64,000 nt of DNA, from contig NZ_CANMNI010000003.1 of NCBI RefSeq assembly GCF_947499215.1, forward strand, positions 310,001 to 374,000, in the 5' to 3' direction. The notes below the pieces were generated by a model, which was not told the DNA's origin, ran no database searches, and was given only the letters and a program-made list of their open reading frames with translations. This document shows, one piece after another, positions 45,444-53,408 of the stretch. Position numbers and translations under genes: made by a program. The DNA is from an uncultured Pontibacter sp. (GTDB taxonomy: Bacteria > Bacteroidota > Bacteroidia > Cytophagales > Hymenobacteraceae). Position 1 is the stretch's first letter, and each line of letters begins with the position of its first letter.

Positions 45444-46259
45444 ATGAGCAAGCAACTGAATAATACAAAAATAAAAACAGACCAAGTTCCGGTAAAAACT
45501 ACGCGGGCAGTAGCTAAAAATGGGCAGACTCGGCCTAAAAAGCTAGATGCAGAAGACTTTTACAAAGAAGCGCTGAGCCTGCTGATCAAGAGCGAAGCGA
45601 AGTTTCTGGTGGGTGGCGGACTTGCCCTTGATATGTACACGGGCATCAACAGGGCCACCAAAGACTTGGATATTTTTTGCAAAGTGGGTGAATGTCCCCG
45701 CATACTCAAGACTTTTTCTGAAAGCGGCTACTATACCGAGATGACTGATGCCCGCTGGCTGGCCAAAGCCAAAAAAGAAGATCACTTGATGGACCTGATC
45801 TTCAATAACCCCGCCAGCATGTGCCCCGTGGATGATCGTTGGTTTGAATATGCCACCGAAGGAGAGCTTTACGGTGTAAAAGTGAGGTTCATGCCACCTG
45901 AAGAGTTAATCTGGTGTAAGCTATATGTGCAGAACCGGGAACGCTATGACGGCTCCGATATCAACCATATCATTCTGCGCTGCGGGGAAAAGCTTGACTG
46001 GAACCGGTTATGGTCCTATACCGAGCAACACTGGCAACTAATGCTGGCCCAATTCATGAGCTTCCATTTTGTATACCCATCAGATCGCGACATTATACCT
46101 CGCTGGCTGATGGACGAGCTGCTGCTGCGGGCTAAAGAGCAGTACGATGTGGAGACGCCCAAAGAGAAAATCTGCCGCGGCCCCTATATTGACCAAACGC
46201 AGTACGGCCACGACATTACCGTGTGGGACTACAAAGCACTCACCATGCGGACGATATAG
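45444..46259 (+). CDS. Nucleotidyltransferase-fold protein
   Basis: This 271-aa protein has a basic N-terminal segment (1-30) and a pol-beta-type nucleotidyltransferase core: 'FLVGGGLALDMYTG' then 'RATKDLDIFC' (the DxD metal ligands) and the third acid in 'HLMDLIFNN'. The rest is a helical domain ending 'DITVWDYKALTMRTI'. It belongs to the broad AbiEii/MNT-like group, but no antitoxin or kinase partner gene is adjacent, so a toxin-antitoxin role is not supported. It is a single gene followed by a shared terminator. Confidence 0.78.
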   Translation: MSKQLNNTKIKTDQVPVKTTRAVAKNGQTRPKKLDAEDFYKEALSLLIKSEAKFLVGGGLALDMYTGINRATKDLDIFCKVGECPRILKTFSESGYYTEMTDARWLAKAKKEDHLMDLIFNNPASMCPVDDRWFEYATEGELYGVKVRFMPPEELIWCKLYVQNRERYDGSDINHIILRCGEKLDWNRLWSYTEQHWQLMLAQFMSFHFVYPSDRDIIPRWLMDELLLRAKEQYDVETPKEKICRGPYIDQTQYGHDITVWDYKALTMRTI

Positions 46260-46294
46260 TAAACAAGAAGTTAAATCGATACCAAAAGGTATAG

Positions 46295-46336
46295 AAACAG
46301 CGAGGCCTTGCAACTACATGCAAGGCCTCGCTGTTT
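46295..46336. terminator. Bidirectional terminator between the nucleotidyltransferase and GNAT genes
   Basis: A perfect 18-bp stem (46295-46312 with 46319-46336; core AACAGCGAGGCCTTGC) has a 6-nt loop. It is immediately preceded by an exact AGGTATAG (46287-46294). The right arm touches the GNAT stop codon. Confidence 0.88.
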
Positions 46337-46821
46337 TAGAACTTATCACTTCGTCGCTCGAGCAGGATCGTGTTGCGCCATACCCCGTGCAGCTGGGCAA
46401 TGCGATCGCGGTAGCCGATCTGCCAAAAGCCGTGCCGCTCCTGCATGCGCAGGCTGGTGGTATTGTCAGCGAAGGTGGAGGATTGCAGTGTCCAGATGCC
46501 ATTGGCTTCACTTTCTTCTATCATGGCACGCATCAACCGGTCGGCTATACCTCTGCCCCGGTGTCTGGTGGCGATGTAAATGCTGAACTCGGCCACTCCC
46601 CGGTAGCAGGCTCTGGAGGAAACGGGCAGTAGCGCCACCCAGCCCAGAACTTCACCATCCTCTATCGCCACTAGTCGGGTATGCGGCAGGTGATTGCGGT
46701 CCCATTCCTCCCAAGTGGGCACTTCCGTGTTGAAAGTCGAAAAGCCTGTCTCGAGGCCCTCGCCGTAGATGCGGAGCACATCACATGCATGCTCCGGTTT
46801 CATTGTTACAAGCTGTATCAT
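46336..46821 (-). CDS. GNAT N-acetyltransferase, phosphinothricin-acetyltransferase-like
   Basis: This 161-aa protein is of the Pat/YncA branch: 'RIYGEGLETGFSTFNTEVPTWEEW' at the start, 'AEFSIYIATRHRGRGIADRLM' (acetyl-CoA pyrophosphate loop R-x-x-G-x-G/A), and 'HGFWQIGYRDRIAQLHGVWRNTILLE' at the end. It acetylates a small amine, often an amino acid analogue; the natural substrate is not known. It begins 3 bp after the EamA gene, so they are co-transcribed. Confidence 0.88.
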   Translation of the reverse strand: MIQLVTMKPEHACDVLRIYGEGLETGFSTFNTEVPTWEEWDRNHLPHTRLVAIEDGEVLGWVALLPVSSRACYRGVAEFSIYIATRHRGRGIADRLMRAMIEESEANGIWTLQSSTFADNTTSLRMQERHGFWQIGYRDRIAQLHGVWRNTILLERRSDKF

Positions 46822-46824
46822 CGC

Positions 46825-47250
46825 TTATTTCCAGATCAGAATCAGGGTGCCGCACAAGATTACGCCCATACCCAGCAACAGGCGCGGAGTAAGCGGCTCG
46901 TTCAGCAGAAAGTAAGAGAGCCCCACCGTTACCAGTATACCTGCCCGGTCTATCGTCGCCACCACCGACACATCGGCCGTCTTGATAGCTTTGAAGTAGA
47001 GTATCCAGTAAACCGCCGTGCAAACTCCCGCCAGTATAAACCAAGTCAGTGTTTTGTTGTCGATGAGCCGGGCAGTCTTCAGGCCGCCGGCGTACAGCGC
47101 ATGCCCCAGTACCATCATAAACAGTACCCCTGTGCGTATAACCAAGGCCAAGTGTTCGTTGGCATTGTTATTCATTCCCATCTTCGCAAACACCATTGCC
47201 ACGCCCCCTGTGAGCATGGCAACGAGTGCGTATCCTAACCAAGATTCCAT
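46825..47250 (-). CDS. EamA-type transporter, half-size
   Basis: This 141-aa protein from the ATG at 47250 (MESWLGYALVAML) has four to five transmembrane helices, one EamA repeat of the drug/metabolite transporter family ('AGVCTAVYWILYFKAIKTADVSVVATIDRAGILVTVGLSYFLLNEPLTPRLLLG'). Half-size members work as dimers. The upstream extension to 47274 is unlikely. Co-transcription with an acetyltransferase gene suggests detoxification or export of a small molecule; this is inference. Confidence 0.83.
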   Translation of the reverse strand: MESWLGYALVAMLTGGVAMVFAKMGMNNNANEHLALVIRTGVLFMMVLGHALYAGGLKTARLIDNKTLTWFILAGVCTAVYWILYFKAIKTADVSVVATIDRAGILVTVGLSYFLLNEPLTPRLLLGMGVILCGTLILIWK

Positions 47251-47347
47251 TATTCTCAAAATTTCAGGCTGCAATAGTACGACAGGTTTTGTTCTCTCTT
47301 GCTAACCCAAGCCGGAATTATTTGCCTGTCAAGCCTCCTGATCTTTT

Positions 47348-48373
47348 TTACTTTTTTGTGAGCTGTTTAGCGGTTCTCACCTGTGCGATTTCAGCTTTCA
47401 TGGCCTCCAAGTCAGCACGGAATTTACGGCTCTTCATTAGCTCGTCCACAAACTGTCGGGCAAACTCCTTACCAGCCTCTGAGTCGCTTGGGTAATGCAC
47501 GCCGCGTGTTTCTCTGGAGAAGGCCATGTCGCTGGCTACCCCCATGAAGTGATCTTTGTATTCTGGGAAAATGTGGCTCAGGATATAAGCATGCACGTGA
47601 GAAGCGGAAGAGTGTCCGCTAGGGTAGGAGGCGTGACCCGGGGCTTCAAGGTTCTCCAGACGGGCATCCAGCTGGTATGGTCTCGGACGGTTGAAGTCAT
47701 TTTTGAGTGAGAAGATGTAATAAGTGGCATCCTGTATCACATTCTGCAGCACTTTTGATGTTACGGGCAGCTGCTCCGCGTTGAACCAAGGGCCCAGATC
47801 GCGGCCGATGTAGAACAGGCTGTTGATGTTGCGGGTATAGTCAGGCTCAGCCGGGTTGGTGGTCAGCGGATCGAAGTAAACAGCTGCCATGGTCTCGGCG
47901 CGGTTGATCGCTTCAGCATTGCGCGTCTTTTGCAGGTGCAGCAAAAAGTCGAGTTCGGAGCGAGTTTCGGCGGAGCTGTTGGCCGGGAAAGGCTTCAGTT
48001 TAAACTTGCTTACCGGCACATCCACATATACCGTGCGCAGCTTTAGGTAGGCGCCACGTTTAAAGTCCGCCTCCGGGAAAGTGATGTCATCCAAAGAGCG
48101 GATGGCGACGTCAGACTTGTTTTCTTTAGCGGGTTTGTTGTTGCCGCTCAAGACCATGGCAGTCTGGGCGAATGCTGCTGTTTGCAGGGCCATGCTGCAG
48201 AGCAGAGCTAAAACCAATGTGAGTAGGGCAGGTGCCTGTTTGTTTTGCTGCTCACAGGCAGTATTGCAGTTTTGCTGCGCAGCGTCCTGCTGATTATTTG
48301 GCGTTTGGCTGCTCTGTTCGGCTTTCTGATTTTTGATAGACGCTGGTGTTGCGAATTGATAAATCGGTTCCAT
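47348..48373 (-). CDS. Exported PAP2-family acid phosphatase
   Basis: This 341-aa protein contains all three vanadium-haloperoxidase/PAP2 motifs: 'KNDFNRPRP' (K-x6-RP), 'SYPSGHSS' and 'SRETRGVHYPSD' (SR-x5-H-x3-D). The hydrophobic core of the signal peptide (about 50-68, cut near AAFAQ) is preceded by an unusual 47-residue Gln/Asn/Lys-rich stretch. No later in-frame ATG allows a normal signal peptide, so the long n-region may be real. It removes phosphate from organic esters in the periplasm. Its 'RP' to 'PSGH' spacing matches bacterial class A enzymes. Confidence 0.85.
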   Translation of the reverse strand: MEPIYQFATPASIKNQKAEQSSQTPNNQQDAAQQNCNTACEQQNKQAPALLTLVLALLCSMALQTAAFAQTAMVLSGNNKPAKENKSDVAIRSLDDITFPEADFKRGAYLKLRTVYVDVPVSKFKLKPFPANSSAETRSELDFLLHLQKTRNAEAINRAETMAAVYFDPLTTNPAEPDYTRNINSLFYIGRDLGPWFNAEQLPVTSKVLQNVIQDATYYIFSLKNDFNRPRPYQLDARLENLEAPGHASYPSGHSSASHVHAYILSHIFPEYKDHFMGVASDMAFSRETRGVHYPSDSEAGKEFARQFVDELMKSRKFRADLEAMKAEIAQVRTAKQLTKK

Positions 48374-48623
48374 ATGATGAATTGTTTTAATGTTTTAGTT
48401 TCAAATTCATCAGGATGACGGGGAGGTGAGTGGAAAGACGCAGGCAAATTGAAAAAAATAAAATATTTTTTTGACGATGGTTCTACCTAGCAAATTAATC
48501 GGCTGTTGCGCTCTCCTCTTGCTGGGGCTTTCACCATAATCTTAGTACCTTAGCGCAACCCAATTTTATACCTGTCGACAACAGCTGTAATTAAAAAACC
48601 GCAATCAAAATAAAACCCCATAC

Positions 48624-50087
48624 ATGAGCACTGAAGTAAGAGCACTCGAACCGAAAGCCCTTTGGAATAATTTTGCCGACCTGAACGCCGTTCCGCGTCC
48701 CTCTAAAAAAGAAGAACGTGTCATCGCATTCATGAAAGAGTTCGGGCAGAAACTCGGCCTCGAAACTATTCAGGACGAGATCGGCAACGTCATCATCAAG
48801 AAACCTGCAACCGCAGGTATGGAAGACCGCAAGACGGTATTGATCCAGAGCCACGTGGATATGGTGCACCAGAAAAACGCCGACACCGATTTTGACTTTG
48901 ACACGCAGGGCATCGACATGTATGTGGACGGTGACTGGGTGAAAGCCCGGGGCACGACACTGGGTGCCGACAATGGCCTTGGTGTGGCTTCTATTATGAC
49001 GCTGCTGGCATCCAATGACATCGAACATCCGGCTATTGAAGCGCTGTTTACAGTGGACGAAGAAACAGGTATGACCGGAGCCCTTGGCCTGAAAGGCGGT
49101 ATGCTGGAAGCCGACATCATGCTCAACCTCGACACCGAAGACGATACCGAGCTGACCATCGGTTGCGCCGGCGGTGTGGACATAAACGCCAGCGGCACTT
49201 ACCAGCCGGAAGGTATAAGCGGTGACCTAAAAGGCTACAAAGTAAGCATCAAAGGCCTGACCGGCGGACACTCCGGTATGGACATTTACCTAGGTCGCGG
49301 CAACGCCAACAAACTAATGAACCGTTTGCTCTACCAAGCCGCTGAAAAACTTGGACTGCGCATCGGCTCCATCGACGGCGGCGGACTGCGCAATGCCATA
49401 CCGCGTGAGTCGGTGGCTGTGGTGGCTATACCTACAGGTGAGGCTGGTGCATTTGAAAAGTTTGTAGAAGAGCTGACGACTACCCTCAAAACCGAACATG
49501 CCACGTCCGATCCGAATCTAGCGTTGACTATTGAGCAAGTTGAAGCTCCTGCACAGGTATTGCCAGCCGATTATCAGGCCAAGTTGTTGCGTGCGCTTTA
49601 TGCTTGTCACAACGGGGTGTACCGTATGAGTCCGGATATCGAGCATCTGGTGCAGACCTCCAACAACATGGCCCGTGTGCTGGTGCAGGACGGTAAGCTA
49701 ACGGTGCAGTGCCTCACCCGCAGCTCGGTAGACAGCGAGAAAATGGATCTGGCGGCAGCTATACAGAGTGCGCTGGAATTGGCTGGTGCTTCGGTAAGCC
49801 TGAGCGGCATGTATCCGGGTTGGATGCCTCGTCCGGGTGCCGGTATCGTGCAGTTGATGAGCGATCTTTACAAAGAGAAGTATAACGGCGAAGCCCACGT
49901 GAATGCCTGCCATGCCGGTTTGGAATGTGGTATTATCGGCGCTAACTATCCGGAGATGGAGATGATCTCTTTCGGCCCGAATATCCGCGGTGCCCACTCA
50001 CCCGACGAAAAAGTGCAGATCAGCTCCGTGCAGAAGTACTGGGATTTCCTGCTGGATACCTTGAAGCAAATTCCTGCGAAGGCATAA
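48624..50087 (+). CDS. Cytosol aminoacyl-histidine dipeptidase (PepD, M20C)
   Basis: This 487-aa dizinc peptidase cleaves Xaa-His dipeptides. Zinc and catalytic residues are visible in 'LIQSHVDMV' (His, Asp), 'TTLGADNGLG' (bridging Asp), 'VDEETGMTGA' (Glu-Glu pair), 'LNLDTEDD' and 'GAHSPDEKV' (last His). The lid/dimerisation domain occupies about 190-400 ('KGLTGGHSGMDI'). Length is normal for the family. It is monocistronic and ends in a strong terminator. Confidence 0.94.
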   Translation: MSTEVRALEPKALWNNFADLNAVPRPSKKEERVIAFMKEFGQKLGLETIQDEIGNVIIKKPATAGMEDRKTVLIQSHVDMVHQKNADTDFDFDTQGIDMYVDGDWVKARGTTLGADNGLGVASIMTLLASNDIEHPAIEALFTVDEETGMTGALGLKGGMLEADIMLNLDTEDDTELTIGCAGGVDINASGTYQPEGISGDLKGYKVSIKGLTGGHSGMDIYLGRGNANKLMNRLLYQAAEKLGLRIGSIDGGGLRNAIPRESVAVVAIPTGEAGAFEKFVEELTTTLKTEHATSDPNLALTIEQVEAPAQVLPADYQAKLLRALYACHNGVYRMSPDIEHLVQTSNNMARVLVQDGKLTVQCLTRSSVDSEKMDLAAAIQSALELAGASVSLSGMYPGWMPRPGAGIVQLMSDLYKEKYNGEAHVNACHAGLECGIIGANYPEMEMISFGPNIRGAHSPDEKVQISSVQKYWDFLLDTLKQIPAKA

Positions 50088-50102
50088 CAGAATTCTCAAG
50101 AT

Positions 50103-50146
50103 AAACAGCAGAGCCGCTCCATTTAAGAGCGGCTCTGCTGTTTTTT
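50103..50146 (+). terminator. Terminator after pepD
   Basis: A perfect 17-bp stem (left arm 50103-50119, right arm 50127-50143, core CAGCAGAGCCGCTC) has a 7-nt loop followed by six T residues. It also stands at the end of the minus-strand gene that stops at 50154. Confidence 0.9.
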
Positions 50147-50153
50147 ACATCTT

Positions 50154-50633
50154 CTACTTACTCACTCTCATCACCCAGTCCATCTCTCGATCTACGGCCT
50201 GCAAGGCAATCCTTGACTCCACTATCAGCAGCAAACTGGCGTAGAACAGCAGGCCGGCCCCGATCAGGCTGAGCATGGTGATCGCCCAAGCGTAGGGGAG
50301 GTTCAGCACGTCGAACAGGGCAATGGCGATGCTGGTGGCGACGAATACACCGAGGGTCAGGTATAGGCTCGTCATGGCGCGTTGCAGCAGGCGGCACCGG
50401 CGGGTGGCGCGCATCAGCAGCTCCAACAGAAAACCCTTTTCAGCCAAATCTGATTGAGAGAGCGCTTCTTTGCCTGTCAGGGTGCTGTACTGGTCAGCCA
50501 GTTTGCGGACTCGTTCCATGCTACGGCTCAGGCGCTGGGAGGTAGTCAGGATAAGGGAGCCACTGGCCATGATCAGAATGGCCGGGGTAATCATAGCCGA
50601 GAGAATAGTGAGTGCTGCGGAGAGATTGTCCAT
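50154..50633 (-). CDS. DUF2721 membrane protein
   Basis: This 159-aa protein has three transmembrane helices (about 10-30, 88-105, 112-135) and the DUF2721 pattern: 'AALTILSAMITPAILIMASGSLILTTSQRLSR' at the start, 'RRCRLLQRAMTSLYLTLGVFVATS' in the middle and 'VESRIALQAVDREM' near the end. The function of the family is unknown. It is a single gene, convergent with pepD. Confidence 0.82.
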   Translation of the reverse strand: MDNLSAALTILSAMITPAILIMASGSLILTTSQRLSRSMERVRKLADQYSTLTGKEALSQSDLAEKGFLLELLMRATRRCRLLQRAMTSLYLTLGVFVATSIAIALFDVLNLPYAWAITMLSLIGAGLLFYASLLLIVESRIALQAVDREMDWVMRVSK

Positions 50634-50807
50634 ACCTGTGCTATACCTTAGTTAGGGCGACTGGGTTAGACTATCGTCAGCGCAGATTAAATTCCTGCTC
50701 TTTACTGGTTGTTCTAATTTCAGGTTTGTTTCAGTTGCAGAGTGGGAATAGCTCCAAATAAAAAGAGCGCATCCTGTGCGCCCTCAAATTTCTAAACTTT
50801 ATACTCT

Positions 50808-52016
50808 CTACGCTCCTCTCAGGAATATCCTGAACTCCGATCCTTTGCCCAGTTCACTGTCGAACTCGATCTTGCCGTCGCAGTTCTCTACGATCCGCTT
50901 GACGATGGCGAGCCCTACGCCGGTGCCTTCTACATGGGCGTGCAGGCGCTTGAACATGCCAAATACCTTGTCTCTGTCTTCTTTCTTCAGTCCGAGGCCG
51001 TTGTCTTTAACACGCAACACGGTGAAGGTCCCTTCCGAATAGGTGCTGACCTCTATCTCCGGTTTTCGGCCGGGAGAGCTGTATTTGATCGCATTTGAAA
51101 CTAAGTTATAGATGATGCTGCGGAGATTCTTACGGGAGAAGACTATTTCGGGGGCTTCTGAAAAGTCCGTATCGATCGTTGCATCATACTTTAAGATCAG
51201 ATCCTGAATGTTGAGTGTTATGTCATCGATCAGTTCTTCAAACCGAACGCTCTCACTCGCAGTTTCATCCTGATGCTGTAGCTTCGCCACTTCAGTCAGG
51301 TCCATCAGCGTGAGCTTGAACCTACTGATGGCATCCTGTATCATAGCCATGATGATGTTCAGTTCATCGTGATCAGGCTCCGGGCTATCGAGCACCTCTT
51401 TAAGGGCCACCGCCAGTCCCTCGATGTTGTTGATAGGGGCTTTGAGATCGTGCGAGGCGGTATACACAAAATTATCGAGGTCTTTATTCACCCGTGTGAG
51501 TTCAGCAGTGCGAGCCTTTACCCGTTCCTCAAGCTCCCTGTTGATCTCCTGCGCACGCTTGTTGGCGCGCTCCAGCTCTTTTTTTTGCAGATAAAAACGC
51601 ACGAAGGCGGCTACTTTGGCTTTGGTGATAGCAGGGTGCAGGGGTTTGAACAGAAAGTCCACAGCACCTGCCTCAAATCCCTCAATCACGTGTACATCCT
51701 GTTGGTGAATGGCCGTAACAAAGATGATCGGTACATCCCTTGTTTTAGAAATGTCACGCAGGTAGCGCGCCACTTCATACCCGTTCATGCCGGGCATCTG
51801 CACATCCAGCAAAATAAGGGCGAGTTCCTCCTGAAGCGCCATTTTGAGCGCTTCTTCTCCGGAGTTGGCGAATAGGTATGTAATGTTATCACCTTCTTCA
51901 AACAGCAGGCTTTCAAGGCTGACAAGGTTTTCTTCCTTGTCGTCCACCAGCATGATCTTTACTGGCTGCGTGTCAGTAGGTGCGGTAGTTAGTTTCGTGT
52001 CGTGGTCAGTGTTCAT
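50808..52016 (-). CDS. Receiver-histidine kinase (REC-coiled coil-HisKA-HATPase)
   Basis: This 402-aa soluble protein starts from the ATG at 52016 (MNTDHDTKL), which overlaps the cheB stop by 11 bp; 12 further codons upstream lie inside cheB. It has an N-terminal receiver ('VKIMLVDDKEENL', phospho-acceptor in 'LILLDVQMPGMNGYE', 'FVTAIHQQD'), a helical linker (about 130-175), an H-box 'TASHDLKAPINNIEGL', and an HATPase_c domain ('IIYNLVSNAIKYSS', 'VKDNGLGLKKEDRDKVFGMFKRLH', 'GTGVGLAIVKRI'). It is the last gene of the kinase-cheR-cheB operon and is probably phosphorylated by or feeds back on the large hybrid kinase. Confidence 0.9.
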   Translation of the reverse strand: MNTDHDTKLTTAPTDTQPVKIMLVDDKEENLVSLESLLFEEGDNITYLFANSGEEALKMALQEELALILLDVQMPGMNGYEVARYLRDISKTRDVPIIFVTAIHQQDVHVIEGFEAGAVDFLFKPLHPAITKAKVAAFVRFYLQKKELERANKRAQEINRELEERVKARTAELTRVNKDLDNFVYTASHDLKAPINNIEGLAVALKEVLDSPEPDHDELNIIMAMIQDAISRFKLTLMDLTEVAKLQHQDETASESVRFEELIDDITLNIQDLILKYDATIDTDFSEAPEIVFSRKNLRSIIYNLVSNAIKYSSPGRKPEIEVSTYSEGTFTVLRVKDNGLGLKKEDRDKVFGMFKRLHAHVEGTGVGLAIVKRIVENCDGKIEFDSELGKGSEFRIFLRGA

Positions 52017-52581
52017 GTAAGGATAGCAAATAGGCGTGTATGCGCTCAACATTCATGATACTACAGCCGGGTATGCTGTTAATGGCAGCAAGTGGCATAG
52101 TAGCAACTTCTGCCTCGGCCGGGTCCTGTGCGATGACCATGCCTCGTTTTTCAAATATAGCTTTTAATCCTGAACTTCCGTCTCTGCTGGCCCCACTAAG
52201 TAGCACTGCCACTGTATTTTTTCCAAAAACATCGGCTGCGCTGGTAAATGTCACGTCGATGGAGGGACGTGAGTAGTTCTCCAACTCGGAATCGTCGAGC
52301 GAGAAAGTATGGTCCTTTTCGAGCAGCACGTGGTAGTTGGCCGGGGCAATGTATACATGGCCCGATTCTATCGGAGTTTTGTCATCGATTTCGATCGCTT
52401 TCAGGGTCAGTTTCTTTTCGAAGAGCTCCTGCAGACTGCCTTCTTGGTTTCGCAAACGGTGCAGCACCAGCACGATGGGAATGCTGAAGTCAGCGGGTAG
52501 GCCCTGCAATATCTTCATCGAAGCCTGTATGCCACCCCACGAGCCACCTATCACAATCAGTTTGGAAGAGCTATCCATCAA
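52006..52581 (-). CDS. CheB-type methylesterase, catalytic domain only
   Basis: This 191-aa protein lacks the N-terminal receiver of classical CheB. Its Ser-His-Asp triad is readable as Ser14 ('GGSWGG'), His41 ('LVLHR') and Asp134 ('SGASRDGSSG'). It overlaps cheR by 4 bp and the downstream kinase gene by 11 bp. Known role of the family: hydrolysis of methyl-glutamate on chemoreceptors. No receptor gene is present here, so the substrate may be another protein, possibly the hybrid kinase itself; this is speculation. Confidence 0.9.
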   Translation of the reverse strand: MMDSSSKLIVIGGSWGGIQASMKILQGLPADFSIPIVLVLHRLRNQEGSLQELFEKKLTLKAIEIDDKTPIESGHVYIAPANYHVLLEKDHTFSLDDSELENYSRPSIDVTFTSAADVFGKNTVAVLLSGASRDGSSGLKAIFEKRGMVIAQDPAEAEVATMPLAAINSIPGCSIMNVERIHAYLLSLHEH

Positions 52582-53408
52582 TTGGTTTTACGGTATATGC
52601 GATTGTTTTTGTCTACTAGGTCATAACTGTTGCTGATGCCAGACATGGACAGCGTTTCTTTTTTGCCGAGCGCCAGATAGCCCAGACTCACCAGACTCTC
52701 GTCGAAAAGGCGGTATACCCGCTCCTGTAACTCCCGGTTAAAGTAAATCAACACGTTGCGGCACACAATCAGGTGAAACTCATTGAAGGAGGTGTCCGTG
52801 GCCAGATTATGCGGATAGAACACCACGTTTTTGATCAGCGAGGAGTTGAACTTCACATTGCCGTAATTGCTGGTATAGTAGTCGGCAAAGTCGCGCTTGC
52901 CGCCTGCCGCATAATAAGACGCGGTATAGCCTGCCATGTTGGACGCCGAAAAAATACCTTCCTTTGCCTGACGCAACACCTTCTGGTTGATGTCGGTAGC
53001 GTATATTTTCGATCTGCCCAACAAGCCTTCCTCCTCTAGTAGAATAGCCAGTGAAAAAAGCTCCTCTCCAGTGGAACAGCCCGCATCCCAGATCTTGATG
53101 AAGGGATAGGTCGACAGAATCGGCAGCACATTCTCGCGCAGCGACTTGTAAAAAGTCGGGTCGCGGAACATCTCCGTCACGTTCACGGTAATTTCCTGCA
53201 GAAAATTCTCGAAGAAGAAACTGTCCGTGAACAGAAACTTCCGCAGGTCTTCGATGCTCTGCAAATGCTTCTGTCCCAGAAAGCGCTTAATGCGGCGGTA
53301 CACGGAGGCCCGTGCATAGCCGCTGAAATCGTATCCGTACTGTGTGTGTATTTCCTTGATGAGCGCCTCTACCTCCTGCTCAAACAGCTCCTCATTCTCA
53401 AGCTTCAT
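52578..53408 (-). CDS. CheR-type protein-glutamate methyltransferase
   Basis: This 276-aa protein has an N-terminal helical domain (about 1-75, 'YARASVYRRIKRFL') and a SAM-dependent methyltransferase domain ('IKIWDAGCSTGEELFSLAILLEEE', 'KIYATDINQKVLRQAKEGIF', 'FHLIVCRNVLIYF'). It overlaps the hybrid kinase gene by 11 bp and cheB by 4 bp, indicating tight translational coupling. Lack of CheA, CheW and receptor genes nearby suggests a role outside classical chemotaxis. Confidence 0.92.
   Translation of the reverse strand: MKLENEELFEQEVEALIKEIHTQYGYDFSGYARASVYRRIKRFLGQKHLQSIEDLRKFLFTDSFFFENFLQEITVNVTEMFRDPTFYKSLRENVLPILSTYPFIKIWDAGCSTGEELFSLAILLEEEGLLGRSKIYATDINQKVLRQAKEGIFSASNMAGYTASYYAAGGKRDFADYYTSNYGNVKFNSSLIKNVVFYPHNLATDTSFNEFHLIVCRNVLIYFNRELQERVYRLFDESLVSLGYLALGKKETLSMSGISNSYDLVDKNNRIYRKTN

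Noticed and set aside
45265..45447. 60-codon plus-strand open frame before the nucleotidyltransferase gene
   Set aside because: No start signal or family resemblance, and it overlaps the start region of the real gene.
45444..46259. Toxin-antitoxin (AbiE/MNT-type) assignment for the nucleotidyltransferase-fold protein
   Set aside because: No partner gene is adjacent on either side; the fold alone does not show a toxin.
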